A stretch of DNA of 64,000 nucleotides from Pogona vitticeps (taxonomy: Eukaryota > Chordata > Lepidosauria > Squamata > Agamidae). Of the stretch, positions 1-12,604 are shown in pieces (position 1 is the first letter of the stretch; each line of letters starts with the position of its first letter). A program made the position numbers and the translations under genes. The DNA lies in the NCBI RefSeq assembly GCF_051106095.1, contig NC_135785.1:212225545-212289544 (forward strand), given 5' to 3'. The notes below the pieces were generated by a model that worked only from the letters and a program-made list of their open reading frames with translations, made no database searches and was not told where the DNA came from.

Positions 1-508
1 AGCAATGAAAGAATTACAAAAGATAATCAAATGTAGGGTTATGTCACTGGAGATCAAAATTATCCACAGTCTTATATTTCCCATCACTATGTATGGAGGT
101 GAAAGCTGGACAGTTAAGAAAGCTGTCAAGAAAAAAATGATTTCATTTGAAATATGGTGCTGGAGGAGAGCTTTGTGGATACAATGGGCTACCAGAAAGA
201 CAAACAAGTGGGGCGTAGAGCAAATCAAGCCTGAACTATCTTGATGCAAAAAAATGTTGAAACAGGTTATCCTACTTTGGGTACATCATGAGAAGGCAGG
301 ATTCTCTGGAAAAAAACAATAATGCTGGGGAAGTTGAAGACAGCAGGAAAGGAGGGTAATCCAAGAAGAGATTGATCAACTCCCTAAACAAACCCACAGC
401 TTGAGTTTACAAGATCAGAGCAGGACTGCTGGGGACATCTTGGAGATTTCTCATTCAAATGGTCAACATAAGTCAGAGAAAACTTGACCGCACATAACAA
501 TAAAGCTC
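1..508 (+). mobile_element. RTE/Bov-B LINE, 3' end
   Basis: The + strand reads as the C-terminal end of a Bov-B reverse transcriptase: a segment with MYGGESWTVKKA and FEIWCWRRALW is the family's usual tail region, and the stretch after it (transposon-like phrases such as GFSGK and WGS) continues in shifted frames. The copy ends near 481-505 with the typical tail, in which a gacttgacggcacataac-like stretch is followed by an A-rich run. It is broken by several stops and truncated by the window edge, so it is an old, inactive copy lying in the SAMSN1 intron. Bov-B LINEs are abundant in squamates and ruminants and are known for horizontal transfer. Confidence 0.85.
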
Positions 509-1266
509 ATGCATGCAACAATTACTTTCAAAATAACATTCATTTGAATTGCACATTTTTATGACATGCGCCACAGCCTTCTCTTTCTATAAGGGAGACA
601 CCTGTACATTTACAGAAACAAATCTCAAGGACAAAAGAAGGACAAAAATGCAGATAATGAATATTAATAACATAGCTCTTGTCAGAGTGTATGTCATCAG
701 CCTTATATTTCTTCAGTATCCATAGCTTAATCCTACAGACTAAAGTAATATCAGAATATACATGTCAAAATGATGCATATCATAGACACTGCTAACCCTA
801 TCTCAGACAACTCTGACTAAAAGCCATTTATCTTTTATGAAACTGCTATGCTTTAGGAAAATTACATGACTTCTTGTAGCTGATAAGATAGCATGTTCCG
901 CTGATGCTGCAACATTTAACAGTAGCCTTTAAAAATCTATTTCTGTATCCTGTGCCTTAACTAAAATTGTACAGATTAAGACCAACATCTGCCCTTAGTG
1001 ACAAAATGCTACAAATGCAAGCTTGCATGTTGAGTTAGGAGGAAGTGGTTGCTTTTAAAATTAGATGATCAAAAGACCATATGTATTGATTTCCTGGTGT
1101 CAGTCTTCTTAACATATAAAGGCCCCTGAAGGATAGCACAAGGGCTCAGCTAGAGCATTCCCACTATACTCAAAAAGAGTCTGCCCTAAGGCTCCATTAT
1201 TGGGCAAAACAAGGCCTGCCCCTTGATAAGGCAGTAATTATGTATTCCTTCCTTATATCAGGCTGA

Positions 1267-1330
<64 letters not shown>

Positions 1331-2194
1331 GCCTGTAGCTGCAATTATTGTTGTTATGCTACCATTTTTTTCTCTGTAATTTTTATCCTTCCTGGTTCCA
1401 AGAAGCCTAGGACTGCGTAGTTGGCTTCTGTCATTTCACCCTCACAACAAAATCAGTACTGTACATGTAACAACCATTTTGTACCACCTCCTCAGATTGA
1501 CAGTTCATATTTAGGCCTAGTTCAGATCACTTAGTGCTACTTGTTACAGCATGAAAGGGCTCCTCTCAAACTTTGCATGCCCCTCCTCTTTGCCATCACA
1601 AGTGCCTACCCTTTACTCTCAGGTTTGGGCTGTGAAATCTCAGGGGCCAGCTGCAACTGCTGACCTATCAAGTGTAGTTTATGCTGGCTGTTTCATTTAT
1701 TGGAATCATTATGGTAATGTTTAAATCGGCAATTATGTGGTATCTCATGTGTCTAATTATCTTGATATGTCTAATGCAACATTCCTCAATCTGATGGTCT
1801 CCCAAAGTTTTAGCTAGCCTTAGCTAACCTCTTCAGTGGTTTAAAATGATGGACAATATACAGTAATCAAGACATCTGAAAGGCAGCAGTTCGAGGCAAG
1901 CTCGTTTAGTGTTTATCTCTCTTTTTTGTATACTTCTTGGTGAGACACAGCTGTAAAAGACATTGTGTGAGATAAGTTATGCTAAGAAATGAAGGTCACC
2001 CCATTAGCTTGATGGCTGATCTGGGATCTGAATCAGTCTCTCCCTTATTCTCATTGTCACCCCAGACTGCTTCATTATTACTCAAGTGGTTTGTAAGGCA
2101 CTTCATGCCTTTTTTTAATGTTTTGCTGAGCAATAATTTAACTATCAATCTCTTACTCAAAAGAATTTCATAATGTATTATTTCCCTCTTACAG
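509..2194 (+). other. SAMSN1: last intron of SAMSN1 (3' part)
   Basis: AT-rich intron sequence running up to the acceptor at 2193-2194. Apart from the Bov-B tail at its left edge and the compound microsatellite at 1266-1330, I see no exon, RNA gene or recognisable element. No other SAMSN1 exon is visible in it. Confidence 0.7.
1266..1330. repeat. compound microsatellite (TTGC)n then (TTTA)n
   Basis: About seven TTGC units pass directly into about nine TTTA units. The abrupt change of unit suggests two successive expansions. Confidence 0.95.
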
Positions 2195-2394
2195 ATGAAC
2201 AAGAGCAAGAAACAGAGCAAGTGCCACAGAGCTTAAGCCCTGACCTCAGCTTTAACAAGACACAGTTAAATGACTGTCCAAGAGACTCTGGTTGTTACAT
2301 CTCACCAGAAAATTCAGATCACAGCAAAGAAGACCTGGATACAGAGAATTTGTCTGATATGGTAAAGACAATCACCATTACAGAATCAAATTGA
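2195..2394 (+). CDS. SAMSN1: SAMSN1 (HACS1/SLy2), last coding exon
   Basis: C-terminal exon of SAMSN1, a cytoplasmic/nuclear adaptor with an SH3 and a SAM domain that dampens B-cell activation. Those two domains lie on upstream exons outside the window. A pyrimidine-rich acceptor (tttccctcttacag) ends at 2194. The exon enters in phase 1 (the first full codon is GAA) and ends at a TGA at 2392-2394. The encoded tail has the strongly family-specific stretch DCPRDSGCYIS followed by NSDHSKEDL and ENLSDMV, close to the end of human SAMSN1 as I remember it. The exon lies on the same strand as HSPA13 and upstream of it, as in the human locus. No truncation is seen in the exon itself. Confidence 0.9.
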
Positions 2395-3150
2395 ATCCAT
2401 TCACATTCTCAGCAAAATTGTTAACACTGAATTTGTGGCTTCAACAAATGCACTGAATTTGTCTGTAAGCATATGAATGCAGTAACAAACATTATCAAGC
2501 CTGTCATCTGATTTCCAGCTTTTAAAAACAATTATACAAACCTCTTAAAAGCATAGGTGATGGTTTTTCAATTCATTTTTAATTTTCCTAAAGGCAGAGT
2601 GATTGCATTTTTATACATTATTTGTACAGGAAATTACTTTTCTGTCATACAAGATTGACTAGCTAATGGTTTATAATTCTAAGACTTTTCCTCTCTAAAA
2701 CTAAAAAACAATCTAAATATTGTAAATAGTGTACATAATTTGTTATTTTGCAAAGCAAAGGCTAGTTATCCTGTCATTTTTATCTGATGATACATTTATA
2801 TGAAATACTACTGTGCCACCAGAATGCCTCTGCAATTATAATGTAAGCAGTCAAATGTTTGATTATGAATATTTCTGGCTCTAATTTAATTAATACAATA
2901 TGCAGAGTTAACCCTAATAATTACTGAAAACAATATACACTGCTGTGAGTGAAGAAACATTAGTGTATACTAGACAGTCGACTGTTTACATCACACTGGA
3001 CTGTGTATTCTGAATACATCATCAATGTGTTTTATATATATGATTAAGAATATGATTTCCATTTCTATGAAGGAACCATTCTTTTAATGTGTGTGATTTG
3101 AAAATAGGCATACAAAATTTCTGTTTCTTAATAAACAATTAAGATTTATA
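2395..3150 (+). other. SAMSN1: SAMSN1 3' UTR (inferred)
   Basis: AT-rich sequence after the stop codon with no recognisable repeat. It runs to the first good polyadenylation signal at 3130. A second AATAAA at 3262-3267 could extend it. Confidence 0.5.
3130..3135 (+). terminator. SAMSN1: polyadenylation signal AATAAA of SAMSN1
   Basis: Canonical AATAAA about 735 bases after the SAMSN1 stop, followed by T/G-rich sequence. The alternative at 3262-3267 has the same hexamer. Confidence 0.5.
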
Positions 3151-3299
3151 AAATAATACATAAAGTAAAATTGTCCACCACGACTCACAAATGGTCATAT
3201 CTGCATGTATGTTAGATTTTCCTTCTTTGGTTTAAATACACCCTTTTAAAACCCGATTGAAAATAAACTAGTATCACTGAGTTCATGTTACTTTGAACA

Positions 3300-4402
3300 T
3301 GGAAATTTATAAAACAGAAATTTCACAGTCTTGTTTACTACAAATTATAACAAATCATCTTTGTTCAATGTCTCATGCTGAAAATAAAGCTTCCCCAAAC
3401 TGAAAAAGGGTTTGACTGAAAATTCAATACATTCCAATTTTATAGGTACAATGCAATGACTGATTAGGAAATTCAGTGAGCTTGGATTTTTCACTAGGAA
3501 GTGTAGCAAAGGCAGCATTACTCCAAACTCCATAATCTATTTTGGATTTTTGATGACTCAATAGTACTAGTGAGCTTGACAGATTCTGGAAGCTTCTGAC
3601 CAGTACTTGGGAAAGTTACTTTCTGGACTACATATCTCAAAATCCCCCAGCCAGTGGCAAAATCAGATGGGGATTCTGACAACTGTTGTCCAAACAATGA
3701 CTTTCTCAGGCTCAGACTGTGACATTTCAGTATGCTTCTGATATCATGCCCTCTGGCTATCCCGTGCTACTTAATATCTACTTGGAAGCCTCTGATCGCG
3801 TTGATGGAGTTGTGTGCAGGTCTCTCTCATGCAAATGCTGGATTTCCTCCTCCTCAGTTGACAATCCAGGTGGAAGGACTAATATGAAACACCTGGTTCT
3901 AGAATGCTAAATACTTCTATACAAGATAAGACAATAATTCCTCAGACCTTGCACTTAGATAAGGTATTTGTCTGGAAAAAAAATAGCATAGATGCAATCC
4001 TACAGGTATTGTCATGTGCTATCATTTGAACTGAGGAAATAAAAAATGAAAGACCCACTTCAATTAGATTAGAAGTCTTTATATGCAGCTTACTTTTAAC
4101 AAAAGCTGGGGTCATTTGTTGCTCAAACGTGTCTGTAAGACTGCAAAATGTTAACCTAGGCAAGCCAATGGCAGTATTTTGGAACAGTAAAGACAGATGT
4201 TGTTAAACTTCATGTCTTCTTCAGAAGGTGAAGAACAAAGGTAACACAGCAACCGAAAGGTCACTATCATGGTTTTTATTTGTTCTGGTTCATACACATT
4301 TTGCTACACTGAAATCTATTTCTCATATTGGTATTTCAGAAATGGGGGTTTCCATTAGAAGCCACCCCTGCTCTAAATGATAATACATATTTCCACATAA
4401 AG
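3300..4402. other. intergenic; degenerate repeat fragments only
   Basis: No gene is seen. Around 3600-3700 there is a fragment with 'ggactaca...aatcccccagccag', part of a common sauropsid hairpin-type DNA repeat. The rest is not recognised. Confidence 0.5.
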
Positions 4403-4667
4403 TGGCCAAAATCCTGTTGCTTAATGTAGTAAATTACACTAGAGGAAGCCCATTGATTCAACAGGGATTTAGTGAGTCAGCTCCTCTTTAAGATCCATTG
4501 ATTCCAATAGGCCTACTCTGTGAATTACTATGCTAAAGTAAGTCACAATTAGAGTAGGCCTATTTGAGTCAACAGAACTCACAGAAAAGTTGACTCACCA
4601 AACCTCCACAGACTCAATGGGTCTATTCTAGAGCAATTTATTACACTAAGCAACAGGATTTTGGCCA
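4403..4667. mobile_element. MITE with 34-bp terminal inverted repeats (TGGCCAAAATCC family)
   Basis: The left end (4403-4436) and the right end (4634-4667) are inverted repeats with about 31 of 34 bases matching, both starting TGGCCAAAATCCTG. It is about 265 bp long with no coding capacity. Copies with the same ends occur near 12389-12604 and 56199-56427, and a related one at 44850-45060. Confidence 0.8.
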
Positions 4668-4879
4668 GTACATGCTTTTGAAGCCAACAGGGTTGAGTCA
4701 TTTTTAACTAATACAGCTCTATCTGAAATTTATGAAAATGATATTGCACACATATATACTGCCATATGTCCCTTACTTTGGCAAAGGCATTTATTTGGGT
4801 CATACTTACTAGAGGAAGGGTTCCTACCATCTGGGTGCTTATTTTAACAGTGGCCCTTGTTCTGCTATTATTCACTCTT

Positions 4880-6240
4880 ACAAGGAACCCTGTCTTTCTC
4901 CTCACCTGAGAGGTGGTCCTCAGTCTGCAACTATGTACCCTGGCAATGGGCCTCAATCTGCTACTTTGCATATCGCAAGCTCCAGGTGTTTGGCAAGGCA
5001 AAGTGTCTAGTTACAATAGTGGAGCTTGGTGATATGACTTCCACCCTGTGGATCCTCAGTTGTGGGGTTCTGCACCGGTCGATTATCTCGCCAATGCTAT
5101 TTGATATCTATATGGGGTCACTGGGTGAGGTCATCTGGAGTTGTGGGGCTCGGTGTCATCAGTATGCTGATGACACCCAGCTCTACATCTCCTTTTTTCC
5201 AACTGCAGTGGATGCTGTTCCATCCCTTGAATGCTGCTTGGGGACCATTCTGGAATGGATGAGGGCAAATGGACTGAGGTTGAATCTGGACAAGATGGAA
5301 ATCTTGCACATGGGTGTCAGTGGGTTGGGAAACTCCTTCTCCTTTGGGGGAATGATTCCTTTGATGAAGAGTGAGGTTTGCAGCTTGGGCATATGCTTGG
5401 ACCCAGATCTTACCATGGAAACTCAAGTGGCATCTATGGTCCGGGCAGCCCATTTCCATCTTTGGAGGATTGCCCAGCTTAGTCCCTATCTTGACGATGG
5501 GGTGCTCACAATGCTGATTCATGCACTCATAATCTCAAGAATAGACTACAGCAGTGCTCCCTGCATGGGGTTATCCTTGAGGTTGATGCAGAGACTTCAA
5601 CTGGTCCAAAATTCGGTGGCCAGATTAATAACGGGTGAAAAAATTCCAGCACATCTCCCCCATTCTGGCCGCCCTTCATTGGCTACCGGTTCATTTCGGC
5701 ATCGATTTCATGGTTATGATTATAACATTCAAAGCCCTAAACGGTTTAGGACCGTGGTATCTATCAGAATGCCTGCGCCGAGCCAGATCTGTCCGTGATA
5801 CCCATTCTTCACAGGCAAGGTGGTTAAGGAGACCCGGAGGGAAAGAACAAGAAATTGGTCCTTCTCGGTGGTCACCCCCCCCACCTGTGGAACAACCTGC
5901 CCATGGAGTTCCCCCTGGTACCCTCAGTGGATGGGTTCAAACGAGCACTGAAGACTTGGCTCTTCCACCAGGCTTTCCCTGAGTATTAAGTTTTTGAGAT
6001 CTCAGCCTCCATTTTTACTATCCTTTTTACCATTCTTTTTAACCACCCATTCATCATCCTTTTTATCATCTTCATAGCCATCTGTTTTAATTTATCCTGC
6101 TGGTTATCATATTGGTTTGAGTATATGCATTATTTTATTTTTTATCGTGTTTTGATATTGTGTTGTTTATCTTCTTGTTAGCCGTCCAGAGTGGCCTGGT
6201 TGTCAGATGGTACGGGGTATAAATCAAATAAATAAATAAT
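4880..6240 (+). mobile_element. L2-clade LINE, reverse transcriptase 3' half
   Basis: An open frame across 4857-5798 encodes an L2-like reverse transcriptase: a degraded start of the family's VPQGS motif, then YADDTQLYIS (catalytic YADD), GLRLNLDK, SLGICLDP and LWRIAQLSPYL. The C-terminal part continues in another frame near 5640-5980 (HISPILAALHWLP, FKALNGLGP). The copy ends in a 3' UTR with 'gtataaatcaaataaataaa'. It is 5'-truncated and carries frameshifts, so it is inactive. Confidence 0.85.
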
Positions 6241-6792
6241 AAATAGGTCTCCAGGATTTACATTCCACTCGCTTCTCTATATCTGTACAACAAAGATGGA
6301 TCTAAAGTAATCTAAAATATATTTTAAAAATTAAATAATTCTAAATATTTTTAAAGAAATAAACCAGGGATAGACACCATTGCTAGGACTGAGAGCCAAT
6401 TTCTGCCTCCAGGACTCTAAGAGCTGCACAGAGGACCCTATATATATGTACACTTGTAAAGATGACATCTACTCTAGCCAACAACTTGAAAACCCCAAGC
6501 TGTTTGGTGAACAAACATGATTTAACCATGCACTGAACTGAAATTAACCTTAGCACCAATTGGGCTTTCAAGGTGAAACTATTCCATAGTTGTGGCACCA
6601 CAACAGAAGACGTATTCTCTTATTTGGTGGGATACAGAAGAGGGGCCCTTTTGCAGAAAAGCCATAGGTAAATTTATGTCCCACCGTCTTCCCAGAAATG
6701 GAGCCCAAGGTAGCTCAGAATGGAAACAGAGTAAACAATCATTCTGAAATGCAACTGCATTACCAAGTTTTAAAGGGACCCAAAACCTAATC
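6241..6792. other. intergenic, weakly LINE-like
   Basis: Around 6540-6620 the phrase 'tattccatagttgtggcaccacaacagaag' (in pieces) resembles the segment of vertebrate CR1/L2 elements reading 'gccaccaccgagaagg'. This is too diverged for a firm call. No gene is seen. Confidence 0.3.
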
Positions 6793-7067
6793 CTAACCCC
6801 AAAAACAAGACAGAGTCTTATATTAATTTTTGCTCCAAAAAACACATTAAGGCTTGTTTTCAGGGAATGTTTTATTTTTTTCATGTACAACAATCTACAT
6901 TTATTCAAATATAGTCATGTCATCTTCTGGTTGCTGCACGATGGTGGAGGAGAGTGTTTCACTTAATTAGGACTTATTTTTGGGGTAGGGCTTATACTGC
7001 AAGCATTGTGAAAAATCCTACTAGGGCTTATTTTCAGGTTAGGTCTTATTTTCGGGGAAACAGGGTA
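6793..7067. mobile_element. non-autonomous DNA transposon (short inverted-repeat type)
   Basis: The ends are inverted: the left carries 'aaccccaaaaacaagac', and the right is the complement ('cttattttcggggaaacagggta'). The inside repeats 'gggcttattttcagg'-type units. This matches a repeat common in sauropsid genomes ('ccctgtttccccgaaaataag'). There is no coding capacity. Confidence 0.65.
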
Positions 7068-8514
7068 GCTCTTGTCTAATTAAAACCTACTCAACTGAAA
7101 ATCCTATTTATCAGAAACAAATGTTTATCCCATCTACATCGTCAACAAACTATTCACATGAGCAGCTAGCAATAAACAACAGAAAGGTGCACAATGAATG
7201 TCAATTAATGTAATTTGCTTTTCAAATAAACTTGCTCTCTATGTGCACAGTGTAAGTACTGTCCTGTGTATCCATTATATAAAGGTCAATTAACCTCAAT
7301 TCCAGTTAACGTGCTCAACTGAAATAAACCCAGCAGAAGAGCTATTCCTTCAATCTCTGCCACTTCATACACAAACCAGTGCAAGTCTTTTTCTGAAAAT
7401 ACTCCATTTTGAAGTAAAAGTGTTTGGCATCTCCTGACCATTTTTTTGTAGCTTTTAGAGAAGCTCACATTATTTGTGTCTTAATGTCAGAAAAAAAAAT
7501 GAGTATGTGGGCACAAGGAAGATGAACTTTGGACTATATGAAGTCTTGAAGGCATATGCATTAATCCGAGGCTCTGCTAACACCTCTCTGGAAGTGGAAA
7601 ATCTTTGCTAAAGATAGCTTGGATACTTGCAAGATCGTAAAGGGGTTTTTAGTTTTGGCCTCCGAATGTCAGCATTTATAGCAAAAGTCAATCAAGTGCT
7701 TCCTTCCTCTGCTTAATCAGGAAGAATGTTTGTCATGTAATGGGCAGCTTTGAAAGCCCTTGTGTGGAATTATGCAAGCAACACTAATTGAAAGGCCCAT
7801 CAGTGGTTTCAAAATAATTGAAGCAAAAGCAGTTGGTTGAAGTCAGGAGTATTGGTTTGGGAAAGTACAGACCCCTTCAAATACCATAAAAGCAGCCATT
7901 TCAAAAGAGCATTTGGGTTGAGTGCTGTGTCATCACTACTTCCTATGCTGATTACTTGCTTTCCTAGATCAGCACTTCTTAATTTCTTTTCCTGCAATGA
8001 ACCATGACATATTGTTTTAGTATTGTTCAAGAGCCACATTACTATCTTAGGTAGACCTCTTTCAGTACCTTACTTGATGTCCCTCAACAAAGTCTGGCAA
8101 CCAATTACAAATCTCCTTCAAAAATACATTACAAAACAAAACACACACATAGTTTAGGACACCATTAGAATTCTCTAGAACTACACATACTATTGTGGTT
8201 GCCACTATTGGCAGGCTTATAGTTCAGCCTTTTCCTAATGAATCCCAACATGGAACACATCTCTTTCATTGATGAATTGGGTGTACATGCCATATTTATT
8301 AATAGCCCTTTCCTGGTCAGCTCTATCAGCTCAAAAAATACCAGTGTATACTTAAAATGTTTCAAACAATTATTCTCGCCCCAACTGTTTGCCACTTTTC
8401 ACATTTAAATAGCATGCTTATTCAAAAACACCAGGCACAGTCAAAATTATAAAAACATTGACTGGTATTATGTAACAGACACAGGTTTCAACCAGAAACC
8501 TAAGTATCTGTTAA
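7068..8514. other. intergenic, nothing recognised
   Basis: No gene, RNA or clear repeat is seen on either strand. Open frames here are short and carry no family signature. Confidence 0.5.
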
Positions 8515-8804
8515 ACATCGGTGCAATATGTGTGCTGTTCCTAATATTGCCATTTTTTGTAGCTCTGATGCTGTGATTTCTGAGATCTACAACTGCTTAT
8601 AGTACTAGGTGAAATTTCTTGATAATTGTTACCAAAGCCCCAATTACAATGAGGACTACTGAAGTGTGTTTCTTCCAGAGGTGATATATTTTGATTGCCA
8701 GATCTCTGTACTTACGTGTGTTATGTTCAAAGTTTCTGTCCATTTGGATCTAGAAATCCCACAAGATTTTGACTTCCTCATTTTCTGGCACCTTCTCTAC
8801 CTGA

Positions 8805-9060
8805 TGTTTTTTGTTGTAGGTGTATTGTTGTAGGGGGAAAGATGATCTGTCACTGTGATTGAAGGGTGTCGTTAGCTGGTCTTTTGTGTGTAGTGATCAC
8901 TGGTCCTTGTGGCTGGCCACAGTCCATTGACCTTTTGCAGGCTTTATTTTTCAGTACTGGGAGCCAAGCTTTGTTGAGTTTTAGAATTTTGTGCACTCTT
9001 TGGACATTCACAGGTGAGGTGTAACAGAATTTCATCTTTTTTTCAGCAGAGTAAACATTT
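8805..9060 (-). mobile_element. Penelope-like element, 3' fragment nested in LINE
   Basis: On the - strand this gives KLNKAWLPVLKNKACKRS followed by HKRPANDT, the same order and near-identical words as in the Penelope-like copy at 52562-53098 (KLNKTWLPALKNTECKRS, HKRPANDT). It interrupts the R4-like LINE and lies in the same orientation. The exact edges are uncertain. Confidence 0.7.
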
Positions 9061-10082
9061 GCTGTTAGCACAAATTCCTTGGATCTTAGCTTTCATTATG
9101 TTGGTTGGAGTGCTTGCTTTTCTGCAGCAAAAATCAAGCCTTCAGTTTCTTTCTTAAGGGTCAACAGTTTTAGCCATGCCCATGTTGAATTATGATCATG
9201 CTTTCCATCAATATTTCTCAGGTGTTGTCCATGTAGTGGTTTATTTTTCCAGCTGTTTAATTTTTTTTCAAATTGTTTTTTCTTATATTGAGCCTTTGTT
9301 TCTGTTATTTTCAAAATATTCTCCATTTTCACTGCTTTCAGTAATTTTTCTCTTCTGATATAATCATTTAGGTTTGTTTTTTCTTCCTCTACTACCGACT
9401 ATATTTGTAATAATTAACGTCGCTGATTTTTCATGGTAAATATAATCTCTCTACATCGCTTTTTGGGTGTAGTGTGTGATGCATGTTCACTAGTTTCCAT
9501 GTTTTTCAATCCAATTCTTCTAATTAGTTTTGAGTCCAATCTATTATTCCAGCTGGGTATCTAATTACTGGAACTGCCCATGTGTTTTTGGCTTTGATTG
9601 TATATTTCCTCCATTTAATTTTGATTGTAAGATTTTCCGCAGTCTTGTGATATTTTCCCTTTCTGGCAGTTCTTCAACTTTTGTGTGCACAATGTTGTCT
9701 ACATTTAGTATTCCTAGGTATTTATAATTTCCATCTCTTTATAGTGATTTTATAATATTGCCATGTTTTTCTTGCCACGGTGTATAGACAGAGCTGCACA
9801 TTTGTCAATTCCAAATTTCATTTGGTTATCTTCACTAAATATTTGTACTGTGCTTAGCAGTGATTCTGTATCTGTGGAAATTTTTGCATATAGTTTTAGG
9901 TCATCCATGTATAAGAGATTTGATTTTTCCAGCTTGTTGTGAAATATGGTAGCCCAATCCAGTTTTATTCAAAATCATTGACATGGGGTTTAGTGAGATG
10001 TTAAACAGCAGTGGTGACAAAGAATCCCCCGAAATATTCCTCTTTTGATGTTAACTCAAAATTTTTGAGGAGACTCCTGTCT

Positions 10083-10115
10083 AGAAGGATAATAAATAAA
10101 TAAATAAATAAATAA
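10083..10115. repeat. (AAAT)n microsatellite
   Basis: Runs of AAAT units ('aataaataaataaataaata'). Confidence 0.85.
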
Positions 10116-10360
10116 CTTCCCCAGTTTCTTCACCATGTGCCATTAAAACAGTTTTCCATTTTCCATGTTTTTCTTGAGGAACGTCTGAATGTTTTTACTA
10201 ATCCCAAAAAATTTAGGCAGATGTTAATCCAGCTGTATAGCAATGAATCAAATGACTTTTTATAGTCTATCCAGGCCATGTTAAGGTTTGTTTTTCGTCT
10301 TTTTGCATTCTTCTGTATCATTTTATCAATAAGATTGATCACTAGTGATGTGCAGTCCCT

Positions 10361-12388
10361 ATTTATTTGTGTGTGTGTGTGTTGGGGGGAGAGACTAAAT
10401 CCCAGCATTCAGGCAGACACTTTCAGACACTTTCATTTCACTCACCTGGAAGAAGGCTGAGACCACCTTCTAGGTCTTATTTCCTGCTGCTATGTTTTTT
10501 GGCTGAGAGAGGCTTATTCAGAAGACCTGTTCTATACAGCAGGAAAGGTGAATAAATTACAGCATGAAAGGCAAATAAATTACAGTGAGACTATCTGACC
10601 CAAGAATGACTGGAAGCTTCCTGTATCTCTTTGGGTAATGTTTAAATATACTGATTTGCTTCATTTGGATGCTTTTCCCCCCCAAAATTGCTTCATACCT
10701 CCCAGCTGGTTTGAAAAACATAGAATGTGGAAGGGATGCCTTATAGAAAGCATAGTGACCAAAGCTGAATGACTAAAAAATCATTATCTTGGGAAAAGAT
10801 GAAACTGGTACTCTTGGATCAGTTTCTTTTGCTTTTTCAAGATACTTCATGTGCTGATCTGGTATTTCAGAAACAAAACATGATTAAAATTAGCATTAGG
10901 CATATCTCTCTCTTTGTTGTTGATTTTAACAAATCAGATATCCTAGACTACAAAAATTTAAGTATTCTCAAATCCCCACCATAATTTCAAAGCCTTCCAA
11001 GTGGTAAGCAAGGGACAGTTGAGGGCTCAGACCTAATGATTTCTTCTAAATATATAACTAGAACTGTAGTCATTGTGTGGATGGTAGAGCCTGAACTGTT
11101 CACTTGGGGGTTACTCCAAGACAATCACCACACCGTATATCTTGTTCTGTATTCTGTACTCAAAAGCTCTGATCTAAACAGGAAGGCTAGTTGAATCAGT
11201 GCACTAAGGCAATGACTCTGATTCATACAGTCAGGACTTATGCCCTGCCTAAAGATTAGAGTCAGAGAATTTTATGCAGTTCAATACTTTGCATTCCTAT
11301 AATATTATCAGTTTTCTTGAACAGGGATAGCAAAATTGTTAAGTCTGTTGTTCTCACGTCTTACTGAACATACTTTTTTTGCACTTAATTTTAAAAACAA
11401 AGGAACCATTCTCCCCACAAGAAGTAGTCTAGCTCAGTTCTGCCAACATGATGCTTTCCAGAGGCATGATCACTTCTGTCATCCTTAGCCAACACAATCA
11501 TTAATTGTGCTGAGTGGAAATGATAAGGATAATAACGCAACACACCTAATGTCAGAAGTGACGGGGTGCAACACAGTTTACATGCATGTCTTTTCATGGG
11601 GAAGGGTAGAGAGAGGACTCCCTCTGGTTTCCTAGACTTCTTTTTACCTGTGTTGACCTCTGCTGACCTTCCTCCAACCTATGTCTGAATTTTTGCTTGC
11701 TTGCATGCCTACCATTTCCCTTCTAGAACTTGCCCGTCACTCTCAGCTGCACCCACCTGTCCTGTGGCTTCTGCTGCACCAACCGCAGAGAACACCAGCC
11801 GGCCACTGCTGTGTCAGTGTAGGCTGGTGATGCTGGTGTAGCCACAAGAGTTGAACTGTTGAATAACAAGTGAAACTTCTAAATACAGATATCTTCAATG
11901 GCAAGCGTTTTCTGTTCCCATTCCAATATATAATATACGTTCTCACAAAAATACTACCCCATTTTTCTTTGTTCTATTTATTTCACCTGTACAGGTTGAA
12001 GGGGACATAGAACTGGAACTAGAAACATCTATGATGGCCATAAGCCATCATCACATAGTTGGACAACATGAGCAATTCCTTCTAAATTGAATAGGCTGGT
12101 ATTGTTCCTGACAATTTTCAGAGAATTGAATCAAGTGATCTAAAAACTGTAATTGGCAGCAAACTGTGAGAGAACTGTTCCATAGTTAGTATGAAATTCT
12201 TCAGTATTATACAAGAAACAGTAATAATGCTTCACCTTAAAAACAATAACGTTATTATAGCATGAAGGTTCATGTGCTATAGTTAAGAAAGCTCATGCTA
12301 CAGTAAATGGATTGGTCTCTAAGATGGGACAGTACTCTGTTGCTTTTGCTGCAACAGTTAACGTTTTGGAAATTGACACAGGAATCAG
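10361..12388. other. intergenic; a short (GT)n near 10368, otherwise nothing recognised
   Basis: Contains a short GT run at 10368-10382. No gene or clear element is seen. The C-rich stretch at 11720-11830 is locally GC-richer but shows no open frame of interest. Confidence 0.5.
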
Positions 12389-12604
12389 TGGCCAGAATCC
12401 TACTAGGGATTTACATGTGCATTAAGTTAAATTGTGTAACTCAACAGATCAAACTGCCACTAACACGGTGCCAGTCATGTCTGACTGTGCAACAAGCATG
12501 TGCGTCGTAATATGACTAGCACCTTGTTAATTAATTACAATTTACCATGGCAAGTTACATATATTACCTTATGTACAGCTAAATCACCAACAGGATTCTG
12601 GCCA
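12389..12604. mobile_element. MITE, TGGCCAAAATCC family
   Basis: The ends are inverted: tggccagaatcctac at the left and the complement (aggattctggcca) at the right. The interior shares 'caccttgttaattaattaca' with the copy at 44850-45060. Confidence 0.75.

Larger units (their letters stand above)
8515..10360 (-). mobile_element. R4/Dong-like LINE remnant, carrying a nested Penelope-like piece
   Basis: Read on the - strand, broken frames recover a non-LTR reverse transcriptase in order: WIDYKKSFDS near 10250, a region with 'GDSLSPLLFN'-like sequence near 10030, HHTLHPKSDVERLYLP near 9470, WKNKPLHGQHLR with AAEKQALQ near 9130-9260, and near 8800 the C-terminal ENEEVKILWDF and VIGAL. These are hallmarks of the R4/Dong-type element I know from lizards, though the clade could be wrong. 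Sequence at about 8805-9060 is foreign and belongs to a Penelope-like element. Many stops and frameshifts mark this as old. Confidence 0.7.

Noticed and set aside
5118-5522. Minus-strand 134-codon frame
   Set aside because: Shadow of the L2 reverse transcriptase on the other strand.
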